A stretch of DNA of 64,000 nt from Uliginosibacterium paludis (lineage in GTDB: Bacteria; Pseudomonadota; Gammaproteobacteria; Burkholderiales; Rhodocyclaceae). The position numbers were made by a program, and so were the translations under genes. Below, in pieces: positions 36,852 through 45,366 of this stretch. The notes under the pieces were generated by a model. That model was given only the letters and a program-made list of their open reading frames with translations, was not told the origin of the DNA and did not search any database. The stretch covers positions 1-64,000 of the forward strand of contig NZ_JBDIVF010000011.1 in the NCBI RefSeq assembly GCF_039631355.1, read 5' to 3'. Within the stretch, counting starts at the first letter, position 1; the number at the start of each line of letters is the position of its first letter.

Positions 36852-37898
36852 TCAGCGCGAGATGCCTTCGCTGCCGTCGCTTTGCATCAGGGCCTTCACT
36901 TCATCGGCAGTGACCAGGTTGAAGTCACCGTAGATGGTGTTCTTCAGCGTGGCGGCTGCAACCGCGAATTCCAGCGCCAGGGCGTCGCTCGCCGGGTAGT
37001 GGATCAGGCCGTAGATCATGCCGGCAGCAAAGGCGTCACCCACGCCAACGCAGTCGACAACGTGATCAATGGCATGCGTGCGCGCGGGGATCAGCTTGCC
37101 CTGGCTCCACAGCAGGCCGGTCAGGATGTGGTGATTGGCGTCCAGCGTGTTGCGCAGGGCGACAAAGAATTTCTTGTCCTTGCCGGCTTTGGCTTCCACC
37201 TCGCTGAAAAAGCGTTCCCAGCCGGCCAGATCGATGGCTTCATCCGCCGTGCGCACCTTGTAAGCCGGCGCGGAGCCGACGCCGTAGGCCACCTTGTATT
37301 CGCCCGGCGTGCCGAAGAGCGCGTCGGTGAGGGCGAGCATCGGCGCCATGACTTCGAGCGCGCTCTTGCCGTATTGCCAGAGATTCTTGCGGTAGTTGAG
37401 GTCGCAGGACACGGTCAGGCCCAGCTCCTTGGCTGCACGGATGGCTTCCAGCGTGGAGTCCGCGATGCCTTGCGAGAGCCCGGGGCCGATGCCGGACCAG
37501 TGGAACCAGGTCGCGCCCGCGAGGACTTTCGTCCAGTCGATCATGCCGGCCTGCAGCGTGGCGAAGGAGGAGTTCGCGCGGTCATAGACCACCTTGGAGA
37601 CTCGCTGTGCGGCCGGGTTTTCGTAATAGTAGAGACCGAGACGCTCTCCGCCGAAAACGATGTGTCCGGTACCCAGACCATGCGAGCGCAGTTCGGCGAG
37701 GCAGGCTTCGGCGATGTCGTTCTTCGGGAAGCGGGTGACGAAATCGCTTTTCAGGCCGAAATGGGCCAGCGACACGGCGCAGTTCGTTTCACTGCCGCCA
37801 AAGGTGGCTGCGAAGGTGTTCGTTTGTGAAAGCTTGAGAAAACCGGGTGGCGTGAGCCTGAGCAGGACTTCGCCGAAGTTGACGATTCTGTGTTCCAT
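36852..37898 (-). CDS. PfkB family sugar kinase, 2-dehydro-3-deoxygluconokinase-like
   Basis: Encodes 348 residues. RIVNFGEVLLRLTPPGFLKL begins the PfkB fold, FGGSETNCAVSLAHFGL is its first signature, and DCVGVGDAFAAGMIYGLI contains the catalytic Asp of the second signature. ERLGLYYYENPAAQRVSKVV and DLNYRKNLW match KdgK. Entner-Doudoroff partners such as Eda are not in the window, so the substrate is uncertain. The start at 37898 leaves a normal N-terminus; longer in-frame starts add an unrelated extension. It lies after the acetate kinase terminator. Confidence 0.88.
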   Translation of the reverse strand: MEHRIVNFGEVLLRLTPPGFLKLSQTNTFAATFGGSETNCAVSLAHFGLKSDFVTRFPKNDIAEACLAELRSHGLGTGHIVFGGERLGLYYYENPAAQRVSKVVYDRANSSFATLQAGMIDWTKVLAGATWFHWSGIGPGLSQGIADSTLEAIRAAKELGLTVSCDLNYRKNLWQYGKSALEVMAPMLALTDALFGTPGEYKVAYGVGSAPAYKVRTADEAIDLAGWERFFSEVEAKAGKDKKFFVALRNTLDANHHILTGLLWSQGKLIPARTHAIDHVVDCVGVGDAFAAGMIYGLIHYPASDALALEFAVAAATLKNTIYGDFNLVTADEVKALMQSDGSEGISR

Positions 37899-37995
37899 TG
37901 CTGATCCGTTCTTTCTTTTTGGGCAGGGGGAGACAAACAAACCGGTGCTGCAGGGTGATGCGGAGCGCTGCGGAAGGGACATGGCCTGCCGCTGT

Positions 37996-38022
37996 AAAAA
38001 GGGCCATCCCGAAGGATGGCCC
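37996..38022 (-). terminator. Rho-independent terminator of the pta-ackA unit
   Basis: Read on the minus strand: GGGCCATCC, loop TTCG, GGATGGCCC, then T5. A 9-bp stem directly after ackA. Confidence 0.94.
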
Positions 38023-38042
38023 CTGAACTGCTTGCCGAGGGC

Positions 38043-39239
38043 TCAGAGGCCCAGCAGGCTGACGGCGTGATGCGCAATCATCCATTCTTCGTTGGTCGGG
38101 ATCACCGCCACGGCGATCTTCGAGTCAGCGGTGTGGATGGTGTGGGCCTTGCCGCGCACCTTGTTGAGTTCGGCGTCGATCGAAGCGCCCATCCAGGCGA
38201 GGTAGCCGATCACCTTGTTGCGCACGAATTGCGAGTTCTCGCCGATGCCGCCGGTGAACACCAGGGCGTCGAGACCGCCGGCAGCCATCATCAGCGAGCC
38301 GATTTCGCGGGCGGCGCGGTAGCAGAACAGCTCCAGCGCTTCCTTCGCTTCGGGCGCGTCGGAGGCTTCGAGCGTGCGCATGTCCTGGCTGATGCCGGAA
38401 ACGCCCAGCAGGCCCGATTCCTTGTACAGGAAGTTGGAGATTTCCTTCGGGCCGTAGCCGTGGGTTTCCATCATGTACAGCAGCACGCCCGGGTCGATCG
38501 AGCCGGTGCGGGTGCCCATCATCAGGCCTTCGATGGCGGTGAAGCCCATCGAGGTGGCGACGCACTTGCCGTCGCGCAGCGCAGCCATCGAAGCGCCATT
38601 GCCCATGTGCGCCACGATCACGGCGCCCTTGGCCTTCTCTGCGCCGATCACTTCGTCCAGCTGGCGGGAGATGTAGTCGTAGGACGAGCCGTGGAAGCCG
38701 TAGCGCTTAACGCCTTCAGCGGTGATCTTGCGCGGGATGGCATAGGTCTGGGCTTCGAGCGGCTGGGTGCGGTGGAAGGCGGTGTCGAAACAGGCCACTT
38801 GCGGCAGGTTCGGGTACTTGGCCGCCAGCACGCGGATCGGGCGCAGGTTGTGCGGCTGGTGCAGCGGGCCCAGCGGGATGAAGGTTTCGAGCACCTTGAA
38901 CACCTCCGGCGTGACCACCACCGGAGCGGAGTACTTCTCGCCACCCTGCAGCACGCGGTGACCGACAGCGGCCAGCTCGACGTTCTGGGCTTCAACCCAG
39001 TCCAGCAGCGAAGTCAGCGCCAGTTCCTGCTGGGCTTCCAGCGGGGTGCCTTCCGGAGACTTGATCGTCGTGTCGAGCAGCGTCTTGCCGTCGATATCCT
39101 TGGCGACGAACTGGGTGTTGGCACCGATCCCGTCGATCTGGCCACGGAAAACGGACGGAGCGTCCTTGACCAGCGGCAGGTTGAAGACGGCGAACTTCAG
39201 GCTTGAGGAGCCGGCATTGATGATGAGGAGGGACTTCAT
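38043..39239 (-). CDS. ackA: Acetate kinase
   Basis: Encodes 398 residues, full family length. Acetate and butyrate kinase family marks: INAGSSSLKFAVF (7-19), VGHRVLQGGEKYSAP, FDTAFHRTQP, RYGFHGSSYDYIS, AHMGNGASMAA, TSMGFTAIEGLMMGTRTGSI and TGGIGENSQFVR. It makes acetate and ATP from acetyl phosphate. It is 21 bp after the maoC-pta gene, forming a two-gene unit. It could also accept longer acyl phosphates if the upstream transferase makes them. Confidence 0.96.
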   Translation of the reverse strand: MKSLLIINAGSSSLKFAVFNLPLVKDAPSVFRGQIDGIGANTQFVAKDIDGKTLLDTTIKSPEGTPLEAQQELALTSLLDWVEAQNVELAAVGHRVLQGGEKYSAPVVVTPEVFKVLETFIPLGPLHQPHNLRPIRVLAAKYPNLPQVACFDTAFHRTQPLEAQTYAIPRKITAEGVKRYGFHGSSYDYISRQLDEVIGAEKAKGAVIVAHMGNGASMAALRDGKCVATSMGFTAIEGLMMGTRTGSIDPGVLLYMMETHGYGPKEISNFLYKESGLLGVSGISQDMRTLEASDAPEAKEALELFCYRAAREIGSLMMAAGGLDALVFTGGIGENSQFVRNKVIGYLAWMGASIDAELNKVRGKAHTIHTADSKIAVAVIPTNEEWMIAHHAVSLLGL

Positions 39240-39260
39240 TGCTTTCTCTTTCTCCAGAAC

Positions 39261-40679
39261 TTAGAGGGTTGCCGCTGCGAGGCGGTGAGCTACAAGACGC
39301 TTGACGACAGCGCAGGACGCCGACCGGGCATCCGCCCTGTCCGCGCGACTGGTCAGCACGATGGGTACGCGAGCACCCAGCACTACACCGGTCAGCAGGC
39401 CGCCGGCGAGGTATTCGAGTTGTTTGGCCAGCATGTTGCCGGATTCCAGGTCCGGTACCACCAGCAGGTCGGCATTGCCGGCCACCTCGGAAACGATGCC
39501 CTTGGTGCGCGCTGCAAAAGGGGACACAGCATTATCGAAGGCCAGCGGGCCGTCAAGGATTCCGCCGCGGATCTGGCCACGGTCGGCCATCTTGCACAGC
39601 GCCGCAGCGATCAGCGTGGAGGGAATCTTGGGGTTGACCGTTTCCACCGCCGAGAGCAGGGCGACGCGCGGATTCGGAATGTTGATGGCATGGGCGAGAT
39701 CGATCGCGTTCTGCACGATGTCGACCATGTCGGCCAGCTCGGGCTGGATGTTGATGGCCGCATCGGTGATCAGCAGCGGGCGGGGATAGCGCGGCACGTC
39801 TGCGAGGAATACATGCGAGATGCGTCGTGCGGTGCGTATGCCATGCGTCTTGTCTACCACCTGGCTCATCAGCTCGTCGGTATGCAGGCTGCCCTTCATG
39901 AGGGCATCCACCTTGCCTTCGCGGGCCAGCGTCACGGCCTTTTCGGCCGACTCCACGCTGAACGCGGCCTCGATCATCTCGACACCGGTCAGGTCTTCGC
40001 CGAGCTCCTCGGCCACCTTGCGGATGCGGTTGCCCGGCCCGACCAGCACCGGCACGATCAGGCCCTCATGCATGGCCTGCAAGGCGCCCTTGAGGGATTC
40101 CGCGTCACAGGGGTGGGCCACCGCCATGCGGACGGCGGGCAAGCCTTCGCTGAGCGCGATCAGCGCTTCATAGCGACGCTGGCGGTCCGTCACCGTGATC
40201 TCGGGCAGCGGCGCCCGGGCGCGGCGGATCCGGTTCAGCGGTGCGGCCACCACGGCCTCGCCATCCACAATCAGCCGGTCATCCTGGTTGCTGACCAGAC
40301 AGGCGATGCGCACCTGCTTGGCGGCCGGGATCTTTTCGACGCACTGAAGCTTGACGGTCAGCGTGTCGCCGATATGCACGGTGGCATGGAAATTCAGGTT
40401 CTGGCTGACGTAGACGGTGCCGGGGCCGGGGAACTGGTTGCCCAGCAGCGCCGAGATCATCGCGCCGGAGAGCATGCCGTGCGCGGTGACTTCGCCGCCC
40501 GGGATGTCCCGCGCATACAGGTCGTCGAGGTGCGAGGGGTTCACATCGCCCGAGACGGCGGCGAAGAGCTGGATGTCCTCGCGACGCACGGTGCGTGACA
40601 GCACGGCACTGTCTCCGACCTTGATCTCGTCGAAAGTGATGTTTTCCAGCGTGTCGAGCGGGGGATTGGTGATATCCAT
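39261..40679 (-). CDS. MaoC-phosphate acetyl/butyryltransferase fusion
   Basis: Encodes 472 residues. Residues about 10-150 form a MaoC-type hotdog hydratase domain with LFAAVSGDVNPSHLDDLYAR and AHGMLSGAMISALL. Residues about 165-470 form a phosphate acetyl/butyryltransferase (VDALMKGSLHTDELM, LITDAAINIQPELADMVDIV, GPLAFDNAVSP, DLLVVPDLESGNMLAKQLEY). Such bifunctional enzymes are known in proteobacteria. With ackA it converts acyl-CoA to acid and ATP. The hydratase half suggests substrates from beta-oxidation or polyhydroxyalkanoate metabolism (inference). It is the first gene of its operon. Confidence 0.93.
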   Translation of the reverse strand: MDITNPPLDTLENITFDEIKVGDSAVLSRTVRREDIQLFAAVSGDVNPSHLDDLYARDIPGGEVTAHGMLSGAMISALLGNQFPGPGTVYVSQNLNFHATVHIGDTLTVKLQCVEKIPAAKQVRIACLVSNQDDRLIVDGEAVVAAPLNRIRRARAPLPEITVTDRQRRYEALIALSEGLPAVRMAVAHPCDAESLKGALQAMHEGLIVPVLVGPGNRIRKVAEELGEDLTGVEMIEAAFSVESAEKAVTLAREGKVDALMKGSLHTDELMSQVVDKTHGIRTARRISHVFLADVPRYPRPLLITDAAINIQPELADMVDIVQNAIDLAHAINIPNPRVALLSAVETVNPKIPSTLIAAALCKMADRGQIRGGILDGPLAFDNAVSPFAARTKGIVSEVAGNADLLVVPDLESGNMLAKQLEYLAGGLLTGVVLGARVPIVLTSRADRADARSASCAVVKRLVAHRLAAATL

Positions 40680-40842
40680 GGCTTTTATCCGTCTGAATGA
40701 ATACTAGCTATCGAACATGCCGCGCCGAGTGATGTTCATCAAACCATGATGCAAATTGATGACGCAGCGCCGCAAAACCGGCCATGGGCTCGCGGGGTAC
40801 AATTCGCGCCTCTCCGCAAGGCTCACGGACACTACCTACATC

Positions 40843-42201
40843 ATGCAGATCACCATCCTCGCTGCCGGTCAGGGCAAGCGCATGAATTCCCGCCTGCCCA
40901 AGGTCCTGCAACCCGTCGCCCGCAAGGCCATGCTGGCCCATGTGCTGGATGCGGCGCGCGCGCTGCAGCCCGCCACGCTGTGCGTGGTCTATGGCCACGG
41001 CGGCGAGCAGGTGCGAGCAGCGCTTTCAGCGCCCGATATTGTCTGGGCCGAGCAGGCGCAGCAGCTTGGAACCGGCCACGCCGTGCAGCAGGCGATGCCT
41101 TGGCTGTCCGACGACGGTGCCGTGATGGTGCTCTATGGCGATGTGCCGCTGACGCGTGCGGCCACCCTGCAGGCGCTGGCCGAAGCGGCCGGCACGGATC
41201 GCCTGGCGCTGCTGACCGTCGATCTGGCAGAGCCCAAGGGCTACGGGCGCATCGTGCGTGACGCGGCAGGGCGTGTTCAGTCCATCGTAGAAGAAAAGGA
41301 CGCGGATGCCGCCATCCGTGCCATCCGGGAAGTCAATACCGGCATCCTGTGCGCGCCGGCAGCCCGTTTGCGTGGCTGGCTCTCGCGCCTGCAGAACAAC
41401 AATGCCCAGGGCGAGTTCTATCTGACCGACGTGATCGCGATGGCGGTGGCCGACGGGGTCGAGATCGTGACCCAGCAGCCGGCGCACGAGTGGGAGGTGC
41501 TGGGCGTGAACAACAAAACCCAGCTCGCGGAGCTCGAACGCATCCATCAGCGCAATCTTGCCGGCGCTCTGCTCGAAGCCGGCGTGACCCTGCTGGATCC
41601 GGCGCGCATCGACATCCGTGGTGAGCTTGTCTGCGGCCGCGATGTGGAGATTGACGTGGGCTGCGTGTTCGAGGGTCGGGTCGAACTGGGCGACGGCGTG
41701 AAAATCGGCGCGAACTGCGTGCTGCAGGATGTGAAGGTCGGCGAAGGCACGGTCATCAAACCCTTCTGCCACTTTGAATCCGCCGAAATCGGCGCGGCCG
41801 GCGTGCTCGGCCCCTTTGCGCGCCTGCGCCCGGGCACCGTGTTGGGCGAAGACGTGCACGTCGGCAACTTCGTCGAGGTCAAGAACAGCCAGATCGCGGC
41901 CCATACCAAGGCCAACCATCTGGCCTACATCGGCGACGCCACCATCGGCAGCCGGGTGAATGTCGGCGCGGGCGTGATCACCTGCAATTATGACGGCGTG
42001 AACAAGTTCCGCACCGTGATCGAGGATGACGCCTTCATCGGTTCTGACTCCCAGCTCGTCGCACCGGTGACCGTTGGCCGCGGTGCCACGATTGGCGCCG
42101 GCACCACGCTGACCCAGAATGCGCCGGCGGACGCGCTGACCCTCGGCCGCTCCCGGCAGTTGAGCCTGACCGGCTGGCAACGGCCGGTGAAGAAAAAGTA
42201 A
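40843..42201 (+). CDS. glmU: Bifunctional GlmU: GlcNAc-1-P uridyltransferase / GlcN-1-P acetyltransferase
   Basis: Encodes 452 residues. The uridyltransferase domain starts ITILAAGQGKRMNSRLPKVL. YGDVPLTRAATLQAL holds the metal-binding Asp, and VNTGILCAPA and NNAQGEFYLTDVIAMAV follow. From about 250 there is a left-handed beta-helix acetyltransferase (GVLGPFARLRPGTVLGEDVH, NFVEVKNSQIAAHTKANHLA, CNYDGVNKFRT). It makes UDP-GlcNAc for peptidoglycan and lipopolysaccharide. The ribosome site is weak. A MOSC gene follows 35 bp downstream. Confidence 0.96.
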   Translation: MQITILAAGQGKRMNSRLPKVLQPVARKAMLAHVLDAARALQPATLCVVYGHGGEQVRAALSAPDIVWAEQAQQLGTGHAVQQAMPWLSDDGAVMVLYGDVPLTRAATLQALAEAAGTDRLALLTVDLAEPKGYGRIVRDAAGRVQSIVEEKDADAAIRAIREVNTGILCAPAARLRGWLSRLQNNNAQGEFYLTDVIAMAVADGVEIVTQQPAHEWEVLGVNNKTQLAELERIHQRNLAGALLEAGVTLLDPARIDIRGELVCGRDVEIDVGCVFEGRVELGDGVKIGANCVLQDVKVGEGTVIKPFCHFESAEIGAAGVLGPFARLRPGTVLGEDVHVGNFVEVKNSQIAAHTKANHLAYIGDATIGSRVNVGAGVITCNYDGVNKFRTVIEDDAFIGSDSQLVAPVTVGRGATIGAGTTLTQNAPADALTLGRSRQLSLTGWQRPVKKK

Positions 42202-42236
42202 GCGCCTGTCATGCCGCAGCCAGCACCCGTGGCGCC

Positions 42237-42707
42237 ATGAAGGTCGAGCGTCTCTATCTCTCGGCGGAGCAGGGCGCGCCCCAGATCGAGCAGGCCTCGA
42301 TCCGCGTCGTCGCGGGGGCCGGCATCGAGGGGGACCGCTACTTTGGCTGCCGCGACGAGCCTGGCCAGAACCTGACCCTGATCGAGATCGAGGAGATCGA
42401 GGCTTTTTTCAGCGAGCAGGGCCGGGAGCCGGACCTGTCGATCACCCGCAGGAACGTCCTGACGCGGGGTGTGCGCCTCAATGCGCTGGTCGGTGCCGAA
42501 TTCCTGGTGGGCGAAGTCCGGCTCAGGGGTGTCGAGCTCTGCGAGCCCTGCCGCATCATGGGGGCGGCACTTTCGTTCCCGGGATTTTCGTCAGCCGAGG
42601 TCGTGAAGCGTTTCCTGCAGCGTGGCGGCCTGCGCGCCGAGGTCCTGTCCAGTGGGCAGATCCAGCGCGGCGCCGCGCTGACGCTGCTGTCGCCTGCCTC
42701 GGATTGA
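42237..42707 (+). CDS. MOSC domain protein
   Basis: Encodes 156 residues. The MOSC sulfur-carrier core is present: GAGIEGDRYFGC, RRNVLTRGVRLNALVGAEFL and RGVELCEPCRIMGA with the key cysteine in LCEPC. These small cytosolic proteins are related to the MOCO sulfurase C-terminus and to YiiM/YuaD. It lies 35 bp after glmU on the same strand; the link is unclear. The next promoter is the Fur-type one at 42884. Confidence 0.92.
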   Translation: MKVERLYLSAEQGAPQIEQASIRVVAGAGIEGDRYFGCRDEPGQNLTLIEIEEIEAFFSEQGREPDLSITRRNVLTRGVRLNALVGAEFLVGEVRLRGVELCEPCRIMGAALSFPGFSSAEVVKRFLQRGGLRAEVLSSGQIQRGAALTLLSPASD

Positions 42708-42883
42708 AGCTGCCGCGTGCTTGCCCCGGCGACTTCCTGCCCGGCATGCAGCAGGTGTGGCTTCTGACCCGCGCCCCTGAGCGCGCTCGCCGCCCGGCGG
42801 TACGGTCATGCCGTCCCGATTCGGCGGCCGCACACGTCAATCGCATCTTTGCAGTTTCTTGTGTTTTTATTACATTCATTTTG

Positions 42884-42911
42884 TTGAGAATGATTCCTGT
42901 TTGCGTATAAT
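42884..42911 (+). promoter_or_regulatory. Promoter with Fur-like box for the receptor/chelatase operon
   Basis: -35 TTGAGA (42884-42889), 16-bp spacer, -10 TATAAT (42906-42911). The -35 is inside TGAGAATGATTC (42885-42896), matching 11-12 positions of the 7-1-7 Fur consensus TGAGAATGATTCTCA. Bound Fur-Fe would block the promoter. The same geometry is found at 50940-50967. Confidence 0.8.
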
Positions 42912-42980
42912 CGCAGGCAGTGTGTTGCGGCGGAGCGCCGTTGCAACGCGCCCTCCGGCAAGCCGGGCGAGTGACTGCGC

Positions 42981-43016
42981 CCGGCACGGACAGCCCGGGA
43001 AGACTGCCCGTGCCGG
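42981..43016 (+). promoter_or_regulatory. Hairpin in the 5' leader of the TonB-dependent receptor gene
   Basis: A 13-bp stem with one mismatch: CCGGCACGGACAG (42981-42993), loop of 10 nt, CTGCCCGTGCCGG (43004-43016). It is in a leader of roughly 170 nt between the promoter and the ATG. No T-run follows, so it is not a terminator. It does not match the cobalamin riboswitch beyond the word GGGAAG. Confidence 0.6.
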
Positions 43017-43088
43017 ACCCCCTCAAGCACCAGCCAGCCATTGCAGCCAGCCAGTGATTTTCAGGTTTCACTTCGAGAATTCACCGGC

Positions 43089-45359
43089 ATGGACCAACTC
43101 CACACGAACGTAATGCCGCTGCGTCTGCAGCGGGTCTCGCAGCTCGCCCTTTCAATCATGATGGCCTGGCCGCTGGCCGGCCTTGCCCAGGAAACCGTGC
43201 CGGTGAAGGCGCTCGGCGCCGTGGTGGTGACGGCCACCCGCACCGAAACCGATTCGGCCGGCGTGGCCGGCGCTGTCAGCGCAGTCACTGCGGAAGACAT
43301 CGAGCGCAAGGGCGCGAAGGATCTGCGCAGCCTCCTGGCGGACGAGCCCGATGTGGTCGTTCCCTCCGATTCGCGTCGCTTCGGCGGCGGGCAGGTGAAT
43401 ATCCGCGGCATTGAAGGCAACCGCATCCTGATGCTGACCGATGGTGTGCGCGTGACTGACTACCGCGCCGCCGGCACCAGCAACTACGACCAGGCCAGCC
43501 GCGACGTGCCCTTCTCCGAATTCCTCAAGCAGGTAGAGGTGGTTCGCGGACCGGCTTCCAGCCTGTATGGCTCGGACGCCATCGGCGGCGTGATGGGCTT
43601 CATCACGCTGGATCCGGCCGACCTGCTCAAGGGCCGCAGCTTCGCGGTCGGTGGTCAGACCGGCTATTACTCGGCAGACAACAGCAAGCGCCTGAGTGCC
43701 TGGGTGGCGAGCGGCAACGAGCGCTTCCAGAGCCTGCTGATGGTGGGCACGGCCAAGGGCGAGGAAACGGACAACAAGGGCAGCAGCCGGGTGCAGGGCA
43801 ATACGCGCACTGCACCCAATCCGCTCGATTACACGCAGAGCAATGTGCTGGGCAAGCTGGTCTTCACGCCGAGCCGCGAGCATCGGCTCAAGCTCACCGC
43901 GGAGCACAAGGAAAGCGAATCCGATGTCGATGTGCAACGCGTGGCCAACGGCACGAGCCTCGCCCGCGTGAGCAGCAATACCGGCACCGACTCGATGCAG
44001 CGCGATCGTGTTCAGCTCGACTATGAATACCTGCCCGTGGCCGGCTGGTTCGACAGCCTTGCGCTGAAGCTCTACACGCAGAAGGAAACGACCGACAACC
44101 AGAACCGGCAACTGCGCAGCAACACCGCCTCCACCTGTTCGTCGACCACCGCAGGCACGATGAACTGCCTGGTGAACAACCGCTACGACTACGAACAGAC
44201 GCATACCGGCTTCGGCCTGCAGCAACGCAAGGCCTTCACCTTCGGCTTGCCGCAGGAAGTGGTCTGGGGGCTGGATTTCGATCGTGCCGAAACCGAGGAG
44301 AAGACCTACACCACCTGGACCAATCTGGCGACCGGTGCGGTGTCGAACACGCTGCTGGGCTACACCTATCCGGTGTCCTACTTCCCCGCCGGCCACACCG
44401 ATCAGATCGGGCTCTTCGCGCAGGACGAGATCCGTGCCGGCAATCTGCATGTCACACCCGGCCTGCGTTTCGACCGCTACAGCCTGAAGCCGGAAAGTAC
44501 CGGCCTCTATGTGCGCACCGACGGCAAGGATCCGGCGAGCAAGAACGGCAGCCATGTGTCGCCCAAGCTCTCGCTGCTGTATGACCTGCAGCCGGACTGG
44601 AACGTGTATGCGCAGTATGTCGAAGGCTTCCGCGGCCCAAACTACGAGGAAGTGAACCGCTACTTCGTGAATGGCTCGTCGGCTTATGGCGTGGTGGGCA
44701 ACGCCGACCTGAAGCCCGAAACCAGCCGCGGTCTGGAGCTGGGATCGAAGTACAGCGGCAACCGCTGGGGTGCACAGTTCTCGGTCTTCCAGACCCGCTA
44801 CAAGAACTTCATCGACTACTCGGTGCTGGGCGCCAGTGATCCGCGCAACATCTATGTCAATGGCACGCGCTACTCCACCTATCTGTACCAGAACCTCTCC
44901 AGCGTCGTGATCCGCGGCGCCGACTGGGGCGGCTACTGGCAGGTGTTGCCGAGCCTGCGCCTGAATGCGGCCTTCGCGATCGCCAACGGTTATGACGCCA
45001 CCAGCAAGGCGCCGCTCAACAGCATCGAACCCAGGCGTGCCACGCTTGCAGCGGTCTGGACGCCTTCCGAAATCTGGGGCGCTGAATGGCGTCTGCGTGC
45101 GGCCACCGGCAAGAACCGCATCGATACGTCCAGCACCAACTACTTCCGCACCCCTGGTTACGGCGTGAATGATGTGTCGGCCTGGTGGCAGTTCCGCCCC
45201 GGCTCACGCCTGAACTTCGCGGTGAACAATGTTTTCGACAAGACCTGGTATCAGTGGAGCGATGTGCGTCTGGCCGGCGTGACCGCCACCGAAGCCGCGC
45301 CGCTCTTCTACAGCCAGCCCGGTCGCAACTTCGCGATCACGCTGAAGCTGGACTACTGA
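43089..45359 (+). CDS. TonB-dependent outer membrane receptor, haem/transferrin-type
   Basis: Encodes 756 residues. The signal peptide (MPLRLQRVSQLALSIMMAWP then LAGLAQ) ends near residue 38. The plug follows with VVVTATRTETDSAGVAGAVS and VEVVRGPASSLYGSDAIGGV. The 22-strand barrel ends with FAITLKLDY, whose last residue is aromatic. Domain order and VNIRGIEGNRILMLTDGVRV place it in the haemoglobin/haem receptor group. The usual FRAP and NPNL boxes appear as FRGP and NADL, and no His lies between them. The start could also be 43113. It heads a four-gene operon under a Fur-like promoter. Confidence 0.92.
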   Translation: MDQLHTNVMPLRLQRVSQLALSIMMAWPLAGLAQETVPVKALGAVVVTATRTETDSAGVAGAVSAVTAEDIERKGAKDLRSLLADEPDVVVPSDSRRFGGGQVNIRGIEGNRILMLTDGVRVTDYRAAGTSNYDQASRDVPFSEFLKQVEVVRGPASSLYGSDAIGGVMGFITLDPADLLKGRSFAVGGQTGYYSADNSKRLSAWVASGNERFQSLLMVGTAKGEETDNKGSSRVQGNTRTAPNPLDYTQSNVLGKLVFTPSREHRLKLTAEHKESESDVDVQRVANGTSLARVSSNTGTDSMQRDRVQLDYEYLPVAGWFDSLALKLYTQKETTDNQNRQLRSNTASTCSSTTAGTMNCLVNNRYDYEQTHTGFGLQQRKAFTFGLPQEVVWGLDFDRAETEEKTYTTWTNLATGAVSNTLLGYTYPVSYFPAGHTDQIGLFAQDEIRAGNLHVTPGLRFDRYSLKPESTGLYVRTDGKDPASKNGSHVSPKLSLLYDLQPDWNVYAQYVEGFRGPNYEEVNRYFVNGSSAYGVVGNADLKPETSRGLELGSKYSGNRWGAQFSVFQTRYKNFIDYSVLGASDPRNIYVNGTRYSTYLYQNLSSVVIRGADWGGYWQVLPSLRLNAAFAIANGYDATSKAPLNSIEPRRATLAAVWTPSEIWGAEWRLRAATGKNRIDTSSTNYFRTPGYGVNDVSAWWQFRPGSRLNFAVNNVFDKTWYQWSDVRLAGVTATEAAPLFYSQPGRNFAITLKLDY

Positions 45360-45366
45360 GCGCCCG

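Noticed and set aside
42912..43088. Cobalamin riboswitch before the receptor and CobN-like genes
   Set aside because: Only GGGAAG in a loop matches; the B12-box and the GCCACTG element are missing, and a Fur-like box explains regulation better.
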